Assembly: GCF_900700375.1 (NCBI RefSeq)
Contig: NC_041710.1
Span: forward strand, 4,886,568 to 4,950,567
Reading direction: 5' to 3'
Length of the DNA stretch: 64,000 bases
Origin: Denticeps clupeoides
Taxonomy: Eukaryota; Chordata; Actinopteri; Clupeiformes; Denticipitidae
Numbering within the stretch: the first letter of the stretch is position 1; each line of letters starts with the position of its first letter. The position numbers were made by a program, and so were the translations under genes. Below, piece after piece: positions 32,681 to 43,116 of the stretch. The notes beneath the pieces are model-generated. The model was not told the origin of the DNA. It saw only the letters and a list, made by a program, of their open reading frames with translations, and made no database searches.

Positions 32681-33040
32681 GGCAACGGGAGCAGGACCAG
32701 CCGGAGCAGGAGGAAGGTGGCCTGGAATGCTCCGACACTAGCAAACCCGTGCGGGCGGACGAGGCGGACCACGAAGTCGAGTTCTGCGACGGTTTATAAA
32801 AGCGAGAGGAAAAAAAAAACGAATACCATATCGTAAAAAGAAACCTGTTCCGGGCGTTCAGCCCTCAGCGCTACCCTGTTCACGGGACGTCGAGCTGGCC
32901 ATTCTTACATCATCGGTCATTCTTTACCAATGCTTCTTAAAGCCGATATTCTCGTTCCTTTCAATGTTTTTTCGCTCTGCATCCCAACCCGCGTTACCGA
33001 GCCGTCCGCGGACCGGCGGGGAACGGAGAGAAATGTCCAC

Positions 33041-33057
33041 ACTTCCGGTCCGGAAAG
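33041..33057. promoter_or_regulatory. back-to-back ETS motifs
   Basis: acttccggtccggaaag contains CTTCCGG and CCGGAAAG in opposite orientation, a common arrangement in TATA-less promoters bound by GABP-type ETS factors. Function is inferred. Confidence 0.5.
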
Positions 33058-33086
33058 AAGGCACGCCGGCTGGTTAGTCGCGCTAC

Positions 33087-33098
33087 TGCGCATGCGCG
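33087..33098. promoter_or_regulatory. NRF1-type site
   Basis: tgcgcatgcgcg matches the palindromic NRF1 consensus YGCGCAYGCGCR. It lies 30 bases from the ETS pair. Confidence 0.6.
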
Positions 33099-33793
33099 CG
33101 GTCGGCCCGCAGCTCGGTGAACGACGAAGACGCAAAATTATTACTTGACAAAGTTCGAAATGAGAATGTTGTCGCACCTACATCTGCTGACGCACTAGAA
33201 ACTCTGCTGGTGTGAATGTGGCCAGTTTTATACGCCGGTAGAATGAGCATTATCTCCATATGGAAGGGAATAAGTAAATTACCACGTTCTTATGTACAAA
33301 TTATTAAAATATTGCAAAGCAAGGATGATCATATGCCATGAGTTGTGGATATTGGACAATGAGAGTAATGAAATGGCAGATATTGCACAGTATTTTCAGT
33401 CCCATTAAATAGTAACTATTGTGCTATTGATTAATAGAAGGAATTTCGGGGGGTTGGGGATTTCGACTATATAGTCAGTACATTATGAGAGTTCTGAATT
33501 GTAATGGCTTTTGGGAAAGAACTATTCTTGAGACTATTTGTCTTCTTTAATCAGTAAGATCTAAGATCTCTGAAAAGGGTTTTCCAATAGTGAACGAATG
33601 AAGCTTTCAAACATGGTTGCAGGTGCCGGCGTGGAAATGGAGGATGCAATCGCTTGACTTATACACATAAAGGGGGATTCATGACAAACAAGGAATAAAA
33701 GCACAAACGATAACACTGGACAGGACAAAAAAAACACACAATCACCCGACAAAGACATGATACAAACAGGGAAGATTTATACAGATAATAGTG

Positions 33794-33945
33794 GGGGCAG
33801 TGGTGGCCTAGCAGCTAAAGAGGCAGTCCCGTATTCGGAAGGTTGCCGATTCGAATCCCCGGGCGTCTTTCATGGCTGCCCACTGCTCCCCAAGGGTGAT
33901 GGGTTAAATGCATTTTCACAAGTGACAGTCACTTCACTTTCACAG
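33794..33945 (+). repeat. SINE family A, internally deleted
   Basis: Head ggggcagtggtggcctagc, B box gattcgaatcc, then a jump to the tail ctgcccactgctccccaagg. Confidence 0.85.
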
Positions 33946-34393
33946 CAGGTGCGAACACTGGGAAATTAGGGGAGCACAGACCACAGTAATCTCTGATCTG
34001 GAAGCGGATCTGGACACCCAGCAATGCCAGACCATGACAACTCGGTTTAACAAACACAGCTCAAGACAAGTTGTTTCTGATAAAGTGTCTTTCTACGTGC
34101 GCAGATATTCCATCTTTAACAGACCAGAGTAGGGTGTGTCTGTATACGTATATATATATGTGTGTGTGTGTGTGTGTTTATATTAAGCCAAAATTAAGTA
34201 CTTTTTTTACATTTATACTGAATTCTTTAATATACATTATGTGCTTAAAAGGAAATCTCTGAATTGCCTTCACATGACCTTGAATCATTTTCCTCCCTGA
34301 CTAAGTTAGGAATGCCTTTTCAAAACATTGATTTGCCCTGTTGGTTTTGTGTTGTATTTAAAACAAAAACAAGTTGCTATGCGTAATATTCAG

Positions 34394-34399
34394 TTTATT
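34394..34399 (-). terminator. poly(A) signal of the first chemokine gene
   Basis: tttatt on the plus strand reads AATAAA on the minus strand, about 180 bases after the stop codon. Confidence 0.55.
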
Positions 34400-34574
34400 T
34401 CAATCTGAATAAATGTTAATTGACACAATTTATATACAGGTCTATTTCCCAGAAATAGGTGTAATGCATATAAGATATTTAAAACATATAGTCAATGTCA
34501 AAACACTTCATTGTTCAATACTGACAGATAAAATTCATACAGACATCTCAGATGCTTTACACCACTGACAAGCT

Positions 34575-35343
34575 TCAAACCCTTTTCCTTGAGTTCCTGT
34601 GAAAATTAAAGCATGAAATCATTGATCAGTCTATATATTTAAAGTTAATGCAGCTCGTGAATGCTGACTTTATAACTATAATAAAACATTTTATTAAATA
34701 TATAAAAAAGAACAGCTCACCGAACATGTTCAATGGCATGTTTCACCCACTGATCTTTCGGATTTGCGCATATGACTCGTCCAAGAACAGTAATAAATCT
34801 GTTGTAATGGAAGATACAAAATGAACCGTTACATGCATTCTCTACTGTACATTTTTAACTGTTATTTCATATTCAAACAAGATTAAAGAAGTTTAGATAT
34901 TCGTTAAGCAACTTTTTTTTTATTACGGTTCTCTTGATCTGAATCACTTCAAACACTATGCACTATGCATTTACGTCAGGAAAAGAGGTCAGCGAGTAAA
35001 AGTATAGACTAGTTACACCGATAGACAAGCACTGATGTCCACTATTGCCTTCGTGATCACTTACCTAACGGATTGAAGAGGACACAGTCCGGGGATGTCT
35101 TCCTTGAAACCTCTTATTCTGCCCAAAGGCAAAGGACTTGTCGAGTATTTTGTGCAGCATTTTACAGTTGGCACTGAAGGAGAGTAATACACCGTATGAG
35201 TAATCCTGTGCAAGCTGTACTTGTTGTTTGTCATCTTAACAAAAAATTTGAAAAATCTTGTCCTACTTACTTGTTTCAACAAGAGAAGCCATGACTGCCA
35301 CAGTACCCAGCAGAGCACACAGTGTCAAGCTTAATCTTGCCAT
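34575..35343 (-). CDS. CC chemokine, CCL20-like (copy 1)
   Basis: Small secreted chemoattractant of the CC family. Exons, high to low: 35271-35343, 35065-35173, 34721-34798 and 34575-34596. They sum to 282 nt, giving 93 residues. The signal peptide is MARLSLTLCALLGTVAVMAS. The mature part has the adjacent CC pair in TVKCCTKYS, a third Cys in PGLCPLQ and a fourth in VICANPKDQWVKHAIEHV, the order expected for a four-cysteine CC chemokine. The ICANPK-WVK block resembles CCL20. The exon 3 donor cg|gtgag contains an in-frame TGA, so an unspliced transcript would end after EHVR; splicing adds NSRKRV. A TATA-like aatataaaa (minus strand) lies about 90 bases above the start. It faces away from the two plus-strand copies. 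The exact orthologue is not certain. Confidence 0.88.
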
Positions 35344-35821
35344 TTCTTCTGGAAGATTTGTTATTTTAGTGGCTTCAATGGTTCCTTCAGGATCTGGACC
35401 ACGGTCCTTGACTGCAGGCGCCCTGACATTGTGTTTTATATTCGCATGATGGGGAAAAACCTAGTGGAATCGTTGACCTTTTCTATCAAAGTGGAACTAT
35501 CCTTTAGACCTGGAAATGCCACTGTACCACGTTGCCTGGGTGTGTGTACATTTCCTCTCTCAAAAGCCTTATGCAATTCAAATTCATGACTGATGCCATA
35601 AAGACAACATTATTAAGTTTTTAATGTAAATTTTTAATACTTCTATACCCAAATTCCACCAAATGAAAATATGGCACTACGTTGTAGGACATGGAAAACT
35701 AAACTATTTAAACATCTTTAGCTTTATATAGTTTTTTCATGCATGCCCTCATGGCTGCCCACTCTCAAAGCATATATAAAGAAATAAAGAAAATTAAGTA
35801 TAGATATAAATCTATATACAT

Positions 35822-36313
35822 AGTACAGTGTTTTCTTTATTTTCATGAGCATTTACGTTGCTAGATTCTCACTGAAGGCATCAAAACTATGAATGAACAC
35901 ATGTGGAGTTATGTACTTAACAAAAAGTGGAGACCTGGTCTCCACAGTCACCGGACCTGAAGTGAGATGGTTTGGGGTGAGCTGGACCGCAGAGTGAAGG
36001 CAAAGGGGCCAACAAGTGCTAAACACCTCTGGGAACTCCTTCAAGACTGTTGGAAAACCATTTCAGGTGACGACCTCTTGAAGCTCATCGAGAGAATGCC
36101 AAGAGTGTGCAAAGCAGTAATCAGAGCAAAGGGCGGCTATTTTGAAGAAACTAGAATATAAAACGTGTTTTCAGTTATTTCACCTTTTTTTGTTAAGTAC
36201 ATAACTCCACATGTGTTCATTCATAGTTTTGATACCTTCAGTGAGAATCTACCAATGTAAATGGTCATGAAAATAAAGAAAACACATTGAATGAGGTGTG
36301 TCCCAACTTGTAC

Positions 36314-36320
<7 letters not shown>
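35822..36320 (+). mobile_element. Tc1-like transposon fragment with transposase C-terminus
   Basis: The left arm (tctcactgaaggcatcaaaa, gaacacatgtggagttatgt) and the right arm (ataactccacatgtgttcat, gataccttcagtgagaatct) are inverted. Between them, 35,967-36,161 reads [20 protein letters not shown] to [18 protein letters not shown], the end of a Tc1 transposase. The rest of the gene is missing. Same family as 25,313-25,762. Confidence 0.88.
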
Positions 36321-36353
<33 letters not shown>

Positions 36354-36493
36354 GTGGTACCTTCAACATGACTAGCAGGAACATCGGTTCTTCTCTATTT
36401 ATGTGGAAGAAGGGAACAGGCTCAACTGTAACAGAATATGTAGCTTCAGTTTTTAACTTAATGTGCATAGATGTTATTTCTATGTATACACAG

Positions 36494-36612
36494 ATGTGGT
36501 ATTAGTGGCCTAGTGGCCTAGTGGGTAAGACACAGTGGGTAAGTGAACCAGAAGACCACAAAGTCACAGGTCCCACTCACTACCATTAGTAAGGACTGTC
36601 CCTGTAAATATG
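36494..36612 (+). repeat. SINE family B, strongly diverged
   Basis: Contains gtggcctagtgggtaagaca, gaaccagaagaccacaaagt and ggactgtccctgtaa. Confidence 0.7.
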
Positions 36613-37172
36613 TACTACAATGCTACAAATAAAGTAATTACGATGCTATAAATATCTCCCGAGCTTCAGGACACATTTCTGACAAAGATTTCACCCCACA
36701 CATCTCCCTTTGACAAATTCGCATGAACCTGATGGACCAGTAAAATCCAAAAGTGAACCCAAAGAATGTACTGCATTGATAGACCGTACTGCACATACCA
36801 GCTAAAATCCCCAGTTAAAATGAATCCCGTGACCTGCCCAGGTGAGGAATGCAGCAAGAAGACAAAGACTTGCGTTACGTCAGTACGGGAGACGTAAAAG
36901 CTGCTGAAGAGGTGACGATGACGTTGTTATCAGTTTTTATTAATATACATGAATCTATCAACTGTTAATACAGCTTACATTTACTGCAGTTATGTGTAGG
37001 ACGAGAACAGGGCCGTCTATACAATATCTAATGCCACTGACAGCTGAATTTCGACACAGAAGTCTACATTTGATGTAACACTATGGACGGAAGAGGCCCT
37101 TGTGGCCTTCAACACACATATGGTTAAGGCATTGCCACCTACTTAGTGACATCTCTAACCAACTGTGTTTTT

Positions 37173-37412
37173 GGGCAGTGGTGGCCTAGTTATTAAGGAA
37201 GCGGCCCCGTAATCAGAAGGTTGCCGGTTCGAATCCCGATCCACCAAGGTGCCACTGAGCAAAGCACCGTCCCAACACACTGCTCCCCAGGTGCCTGTCA
37301 TGGCTGCCCACTGCTCACCGAGGGTGATGGGTTAAAAGCAGAGGACACGTTTCGTTGTGTCACCGTGTGCTGTGCTGTGTATCACAATGACACTTCACTT
37401 CACTTCACTTTT
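37173..37412 (+). repeat. SINE family A, full length
   Basis: gggcagtggtggcctagtta to cacttcacttcactttt; the B box is ggttcgaatcc. Confidence 0.95.
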
Positions 37413-38492
37413 CAGATGTATAGATAATTAAAAAGAAGATGGGCAGAAGAGAATTGTAATGTTGGACAAGAAAAACTATCCTTTTTTTGAGGAAGGAAAT
37501 TTCGAGGTTTGATGTCAATCTCATATCTCTGCCACATCTTCCACAAACCTCATAAACTGATGGGGTGTGAAGATAAATCATATGTGTCAGAAATATGAGT
37601 TGAACGTACCTCAGGGTGCTGTAATCACATTTTGAAATGATTGAAATGTAATGTGAACGAGGTTAAATGCAAGATTTAAGGGGGACATCATTGCTCAACT
37701 CTGCTGGGATTTCCCAGTACTCAGTTTATACTTTAATTCTAAGTATTGGCTACAGAGCCTTTTTTTGGTAAGATTCTAGGTTGTGGTTTTTTTAGGGGGA
37801 CGTTATGCTCGATTTTAACACGCCCGTGCTGTCTGCGACCTATTTACAAGCACGTAATGGCATCGTTTTTCTTCTTCTAATGGCAAACCGTGCTCATAGT
37901 GACCTAGAAAAAGGCGATGACCTGCATGCAGCAGAGAGCAAGATCAGCCCACACAGCCTCTCCCACAACTGAGAGGCTTTGTGGCATAGCACAGGGGAAT
38001 ATCGAAGCAAATGTGTGTCTTCTCGTTTATTTGTTGGTATACTACAGGCAGAAACTCTTTAAGCTGTTTTTTTTTTTTTTTTTTTTTTTAGAAATCAAAT
38101 GAAATTACGGTTGTGCACAATATTGAAATATATATTTATATTTTGAGACTATTCGGAGATTTAAATGAATGATGAAAAAATCCAGTAGGTATGGACACCT
38201 GTATGCTGTATGTACAGGCATGTGGATGAAATAATAAATGACAAAAAAAACGAAAAATCCTTTAGTTTGGAAGTATCTTCCTGTTTTGATAATGCATGCC
38301 CATGATAGATCATAAAATGATTAGTTAATTCTCTATATTTCTCATTTCGCACATAAAATAGATTATTATCTATGAGAGTATTTAAGTTGATCATGAGAAA
38401 GAGAGAAGATGAGGAAGGCAAGCAAGGCGGGAGAGGAAGTGTTGTCATCGGAGAGAACATAGGTGAGCAGCGGAAAGCCCACCAGAAGAGCA

Positions 38493-38519
38493 GAAATTTC
38501 CACGCCTGGAGTATTTATA
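38493..38519 (+). promoter_or_regulatory. core promoter of chemokine copy 2
   Basis: tatttata (38,512-38,519) lies about 40 bases above the start codon. Just before it, gaaatttcc at 38,493 is a partial NF-kB half-site. The TATA assignment is reasonable; the kB role is speculative. Confidence 0.5.
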
Positions 38520-38556
38520 CTGCCCTCGGTGACAGTCAACCTTCAGAAGTCAGAAG

Positions 38557-38639
38557 ATGGCCCGGCTGTTGGTTCTGGTGCTCTGCCTGCTCGTCCTCCT
38601 CAGTACTGGGGCTATAGCAGGACGCCGGGGGGGTGAGAC

Positions 38640-38672
<33 letters not shown>

Positions 38673-39400
38673 TCCACCAAAATATTTATCATCCTAAATT
38701 GGAATTCCTTGTTTTATTTTTGATGGTTTTATTTCAGGATGTTGCACGAAGTATTCAAGCAGCGTGCTGCCCATTGAAAGAGTGAGAGGATTTTCAATCC
38801 AGACAAGGAGAGGAAACTGCAACCTTGATGCCATCATGTAAGGACCTGGGACAAGCCAGACTTTCTGTAATCAGAGTCATTACAGTGTGAATAGTACATG
38901 CATTATGTAACCGGGTGACTGGGTGGTAGTAGCCTAGTGGGTAACACACTCACCCATGAACCAGAAGACCCAGGTTCAAACTCCACTTACTACCATCGTG
39001 TCCCTGAGCAAGACACTTAACCCTGAGTGTCTCCAGGGACAGGGACCAGGGACTGTAACTACTGATTGCAAGTCACTCTGGATAAGGGCGTCTGATAAAT
39101 GTTGTAAATGTGAATATGTAACCGCGACTTTTCTTCCCCAAGACTCCACACTGTGAAGGGCAAACATGTCTGCGTTGATCCGCTCCAAAACTGGGTGATA
39201 GGCATCGTCAACAAACTGAAGTAAGTCTGCCTTATGGTCACCTTTATCACAGTAATTTCACAGAACAACAATATACCATATTACCCTTTTAAATGAAACA
39301 CAGTGATTATGGAATCGAAGCCAACTAATGTCAACTTTTATCATTAATTTCCAGGGCTAAGGTGCAGGACCTGAGGCAGAAGAAGCAAAACCACAAATAA
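38557..39400 (+). CDS. CC chemokine, CCL20-like (copy 2)
   Basis: Secreted chemokine. Exons: 38557-38632, 38738-38837, 39143-39220 and 39355-39400. They sum to 300 nt, giving 99 residues. The signal peptide is MARLLVLVLCLLVLLSTGAI. The mature domain has GCCTKYSSSVLPIERVRGF, then NCNLDAI and LHTVKGKHVCVDPLQNWV, giving the four cysteines of a CC chemokine. The tail is basic (KVQDLRQKKQNHK). Exon phases and the 78-nt third exon are identical to copies 1 and 3, so the three share an ancestor. Intron 1 has a (GT)n tract right after the donor, and intron 2 carries a family B SINE. AATAAA at 39,623-39,628 is the likely poly(A) signal. The CCL20 lineage is favoured, but CCL19/21/27-type relatives cannot be excluded without a tree. 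Confidence 0.88.
38640..38671. repeat. (GT)n tract in chemokine 2 intron 1
   Basis: About 15 GT repeats, starting 8 bases after the exon 1 donor. Confidence 0.9.
38920..39117 (+). repeat. SINE family B, full length
   Basis: gggtggtagtagcctagtgg to aatgttgtaaatgtgaatat, in chemokine 2 intron 2, ending about 25 bases before exon 3. Confidence 0.95.
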
Positions 39401-39622
39401 CTTCATACTATTACTGGCCTGAGATTATGATGATCCCACATTCTTCATGCCCTTTGTGCCTTTTCTGGTGACAATCTGCAATATCTATTCTGTGCTCATA
39501 ATAGGTCTGGAGAAGTGTGGTCTCATCTAGTATTTATGTGCCAAGTCTTCATTTGCGTGCTGCTGGCAGTGTCTATTATGATTGTATATATTGTTGCTTT
39601 TACTGTACAAATGACTTTTTCT

Positions 39623-39628
39623 AATAAA
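39623..39628 (+). terminator. poly(A) signal, chemokine copy 2
   Basis: AATAAA in ctaataaacg, 223 bases after the stop codon. Confidence 0.65.
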
Positions 39629-40400
39629 CGATAATTACAACAGCCAATATTTTTCAACCACGTCTCATTTTACACTGAAAACAGCAGCATCTAAACCGGT
39701 TTGACTGCGGCTGTTCTGTGAAGGTTCAAGCCTCTTTTTCCCCCCCTGAGACTATCTTGCTACACCGGTTATCCCAGGGTAGAAATGAGGAAGAACTAAA
39801 TTTAGAGTGATGTCAGCATTGGCAGCAAATCATTACCAATATTCTGAATATTTGTATAGTATATCAAAGAGAGGTTGTGCCCTTCGATGCTATTTTTGGA
39901 AGAAATTTGTAAGCATATTGCTCCAAAAAAAAAACGGAAAGATGCAAATGCAGTTTGTGCCGTTTATTTATGCCCAGTGTTACTATTTCAGCACGGAATG
40001 TAAATTTTCCGGCTTTGTATTCTCCGTTTGGAAGGGTGAGACTGGAATCCTGGAAAACCACAGAATTTGACTTCTTCTCTGAGCCTCTGTGAACGTTTTA
40101 CCGTCATCGGCGAAATGAAATGAAATCGGACACTATGGTGGTGTCTGCACAGCTAAATGTATGCCAGTGCAGCACGATCCACTGTTGTTTGGTTTATGCG
40201 TTCTGTAACGAAGGGAAAATTGCGTTTTTAAAACAAGGAAACCAAATACTTTTCATAAATAGTTTTATAATCACTTCGTTTATAGTCACTTATTAGGATT
40301 AACACATTTAAGATAAAATAAATGCACTCATATTATCTTGTATTACGTATCTGCCATTGTGAAATTCTCATTGACACGGTAGATGAAGGATGTGAAGACA

Positions 40401-40411
40401 GGGAAATTCCC
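40401..40411. promoter_or_regulatory. palindromic NF-kB-type site
   Basis: gggaaattccc is a perfect palindrome that fits GGGRNWYYCC, 125 bases above the start codon of chemokine copy 3. CCL20 genes in mammals are known NF-kB targets. Use in this fish is inferred. Confidence 0.7.
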
Positions 40412-40535
40412 TTGTAGGAACGGAGTGGGAACAATGGAAACTCCACCTTGGCAGTGGAAAGAAAACCACTTTAAAACTCCACAGCTCGAAAGCCACAACC
40501 AGCTTGTCACAGAAGACACAGGTCCACCAAAGAAG

Positions 40536-41100
40536 ATGGCCCAGATCTCTGCTCCAGCCTTGTCCCTGCTGATGCTTCTCACGGCGGGTCTCCTGAGTCC
40601 CAAAGCTTCGTCAATAGTGATCGGACGTAAGTGTGGTCTGTGTGTCCGTTTCTTTTTTTTTTTTCTTAACAGATCTTTGCATAATTTTTTTTTTTTTTCA
40701 ATTTCAGGCTGCTGCACAAGGTATTCCAGCACCATACTGTCTGCTGAAGCAGTCAAAGGCTTTTCAATCCAGGACTCCTTTTCCAACTGTAACATCAACG
40801 CCGTAATGTACGTACAAAGGTCAATATGTACAGAATGCGACGATGGTATTTCGTCTTGACGACTGTCTGGTGCTTTTTTTCTGGCAGACTACACACTAAG
40901 AATGGAAGACACGTTTGCGCTAATCCTCACGTGCGCTGGGTTCGACAGATTGTCAGGAACTTGGGGTAAACGCTCTTTTACACATTTGTCCCCCGACCAA
41001 GCACACTGTATTACTGTATTTCCAGCTACACAGACAGTATTTCTGATGCCTTCACAGGGTGAAGATGCGGGAGTTCGGCAGCAGGAAATTAGGTGTCTGA
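40536..41100 (+). CDS. CC chemokine, CCL20-like (copy 3)
   Basis: Secreted chemokine. Exons: 40536-40626, 40708-40807, 40888-40965 and 41058-41100. They sum to 312 nt, giving 103 residues. The start is chosen by the signal peptide MAQISAPALSLLMLLTAGLL; an upstream in-frame ATG at 40,383 would add a polar stretch and is less likely. The mature part has RCCTRYSSTILSAEAVKGF, FSNCNINAV and LHTKNGRHVCANPHVRWV, so all four cysteines are present. The tail is VKMREFGSRKLGV. Exons 2 and 3 (100 and 78 nt) are the same lengths as in copy 2, and the sequences are close, so the two are probably a tandem duplication. The upstream NF-kB-type palindrome and the AU-rich 3' UTR suggest inducible expression with rapid mRNA decay. 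Confidence 0.88.
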
Positions 41101-41165
41101 CAGCGTCGTCTTCTAGCGGTTCTGGCAGTGTGGCATGATGGAACACTACTGATCTCTACTCTTCT

Positions 41166-41225
41166 ATTTATATGACTATTTATTCTGGCATTGCAGAAAT
41201 ATTTAGATTATTGTCTACTTATTTA
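41166..41225 (+). promoter_or_regulatory. AU-rich element in chemokine copy 3 3' UTR
   Basis: Four ATTTA pentamers in 60 bases (starting 41166, 41178, 41201 and 41221) in a U-rich context. Such elements shorten cytokine mRNA half-life in vertebrates. Confidence 0.6.
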
Positions 41226-41556
41226 AAAGATTTGATGACAGAAATTCTATTTTGCATTTTATTCTGAAGACTATGTCTTTTATTACACATAATTCATGTA
41301 TACATGTAGTTACTATATGCCATTGCATATGTTCATCACTAACACTGATTGCTTAGGCTTAGTTAAAGCTCTTAGTAAGTTCATTTGTCTTGGGTACAGA
41401 AGCACTTACCAAAACGGTGCAATAATTCCCACGACAGATGCAGAACAGACTGCAGAAGTAGATGAAATTCATTGTTTATGTAATTTTGTTGTAAGTCTTG
41501 ACTTTCCTGTTCTGAACGTGTGGGTGGAACTGTTGGTCATGTGACTTCACAAGGAA

Positions 41557-41562
41557 AATAAA
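41557..41562 (+). terminator. poly(A) signal, chemokine copy 3
   Basis: AATAAA in ggaaaataaaac, 457 bases after the stop codon. Confidence 0.6.
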
Positions 41563-42171
41563 ACTATTTATCACTACATTTCGACTCAATGCATACATTT
41601 ATTCAGTCTTAGCTCAGAAAGCTGGTCATCATTACTGATTGCACATGCAAAAACACACACTCACTGACAGTTGCATGCATGCACACACAAACTCTTGCAC
41701 ACATGCATTCACTTCCAAGAAAACCTGCAGATACAAATGCACAAGCATTCACAGGGGAACTTGTCCGGCCATTTCATTTATCCATTGACACTTCATGGAC
41801 ACATATATTTTCAGAAAGTACATCTTAAAAAGCATCTGTATAAAATTGTAAACTGTCATTTGGAATTGTTTCAAGCTCATGAAGGTACGGCTTGCAGACA
41901 ATGCTCCTTTCGTCTGTAAGGTCAGCCAGTGAAGGGCACATTGTTGTGAATGAGCATTTCAGCACACAGGACTCGACCTTTCAAAGAAGAAGTCAAGTTT
42001 TATTGGTTTAAACCAAAATCAGAATAAGAAAAACTGTATTTATCCCAGAGTAAATAAAAAAACATGCACTCATAAACATGCCAAGCAGGTAGGAGACACA
42101 GAAAATCTGCACTTTAATAAAACTAAAAAAAAATTGAAAATACATTCTATTTTACAGAGCCGTCAGATCTG

Positions 42172-43116
42172 CAGTGCATCCGGAGAGTATTCACAGCTGT
42201 CATGCCATGGGGTGTAAATGAGGCGCAAGCGGCAGAATAGCCAAATCACACAGGACACGAACAGAAAAAACACATGGACAGAATGACATCAGCATCACAG
42301 TGAACGAGGGTGTGAGGGTGAAAACCAGCACGGAAAGGGATCTAATCACCTAGGCCAAATGAGCAGAATGTGAGGGTGACTGGAACCCTTAATGCATGTG
42401 ACTGGCATCACTTTTTCCACATTTTTTTATGTTAAAGGTACATTCAAAAATGAATCAGATTATTTTTTCCCTCAGAATTCTACACACAACACCTCATAAT
42501 GACAACATGAAAGTTTAATTTCTGTGGGGAGGTTTCTCAGCTGCAGGAACTGGGGGACTATTCAGGATAGATGAAAACCTGCTCTAGAGCCCTCTTGAAC
42601 TCAGACTGGTGCGGCGGATCATCTCTCAGCAGGACAACAACCCTAAACACGCCGCCAAGATATCAAAGTAGTGGCTTCAGGACAACTCTGTGAATGTCGT
42701 TGAGTGTCCCAGTCAGAGCCCAGACTCTGGAGCGATGTTAAGATGGCCGTGCACCGATGCCTCCCATCCAACCTGATGGAGCTTGAGAGGTGCTGCAAAG
42801 AGAAATGGGTGAAACTGGCCGAGGATAGGTGTGCCAAGCTTGTGGCATCATATTCATAAAGATTTGAGGCTGTAATTGCTGCCAAAGGTGCATTGACAAA
42901 TTATTGAGCAAAGGCTGTGAATACTTATATACACGTTTTTTTTTTTTTTTTTTTTATAAAATGGCCAAAACCTCAAGTAACCTTTTTTCACGTTGTCATT
43001 ATGGGGTGTTGTGTGTGGAATTCTGAGGGGGGGGGGGGGTGGTTAATTTAATCCAATAAGGCTATAACATAATGTGGAAAAAGTGATGCGCTATGAACAC
43101 TTTCCGGATGCACCAT
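42172..43116 (+). mobile_element. Tc1-like DNA transposon, decayed
   Basis: Inverted ends gtgcatccggagagtattca (left) and gaacactttccggatgcac (right), both at TA-like flanks. Internal transposase traces read on the plus strand (ggacaacaaccctaaacacg, ggagcgatgttaagatggcc) but the frames are broken. It has different ends from the elements at 18,961 and 35,822, so it is a separate family. Confidence 0.85.

Larger units (their letters stand above)
32700..33180. promoter_or_regulatory. GC-rich promoter region upstream of capn10
   Basis: CpG-rich DNA just above the capn10 start codon (32,680). It carries the ETS pair and the NRF1-type site listed separately. No TATA box. No divergent gene is recognised on the other side. 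Confidence 0.6.
33200..34574. other. intergenic, capn10 to first chemokine
   Basis: AT-rich unique sequence with one family A SINE (33,794-33,945) and a short (GT)n tract near 34,158. A tttatt at 34,394 is a likely poly(A) signal for the minus-strand chemokine. No gene is seen. Confidence 0.5.
35344..38556. other. region between chemokine copies 1 and 2
   Basis: Mostly AT-rich. Contains a Tc1-like element (35,822-36,320), a (GT)n tract (36,317-36,350), SINEs of families B (36,494) and A (37,173), and a T run near 38,070. No gene is seen. Confidence 0.6.
39401..40535. other. region between chemokine copies 2 and 3
   Basis: The 3' UTR of copy 2 to about 39,640, then unique AT-rich DNA. The NF-kB-type site at 40,401 lies in the upstream region of copy 3. 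No repeat is recognised. Confidence 0.5.
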
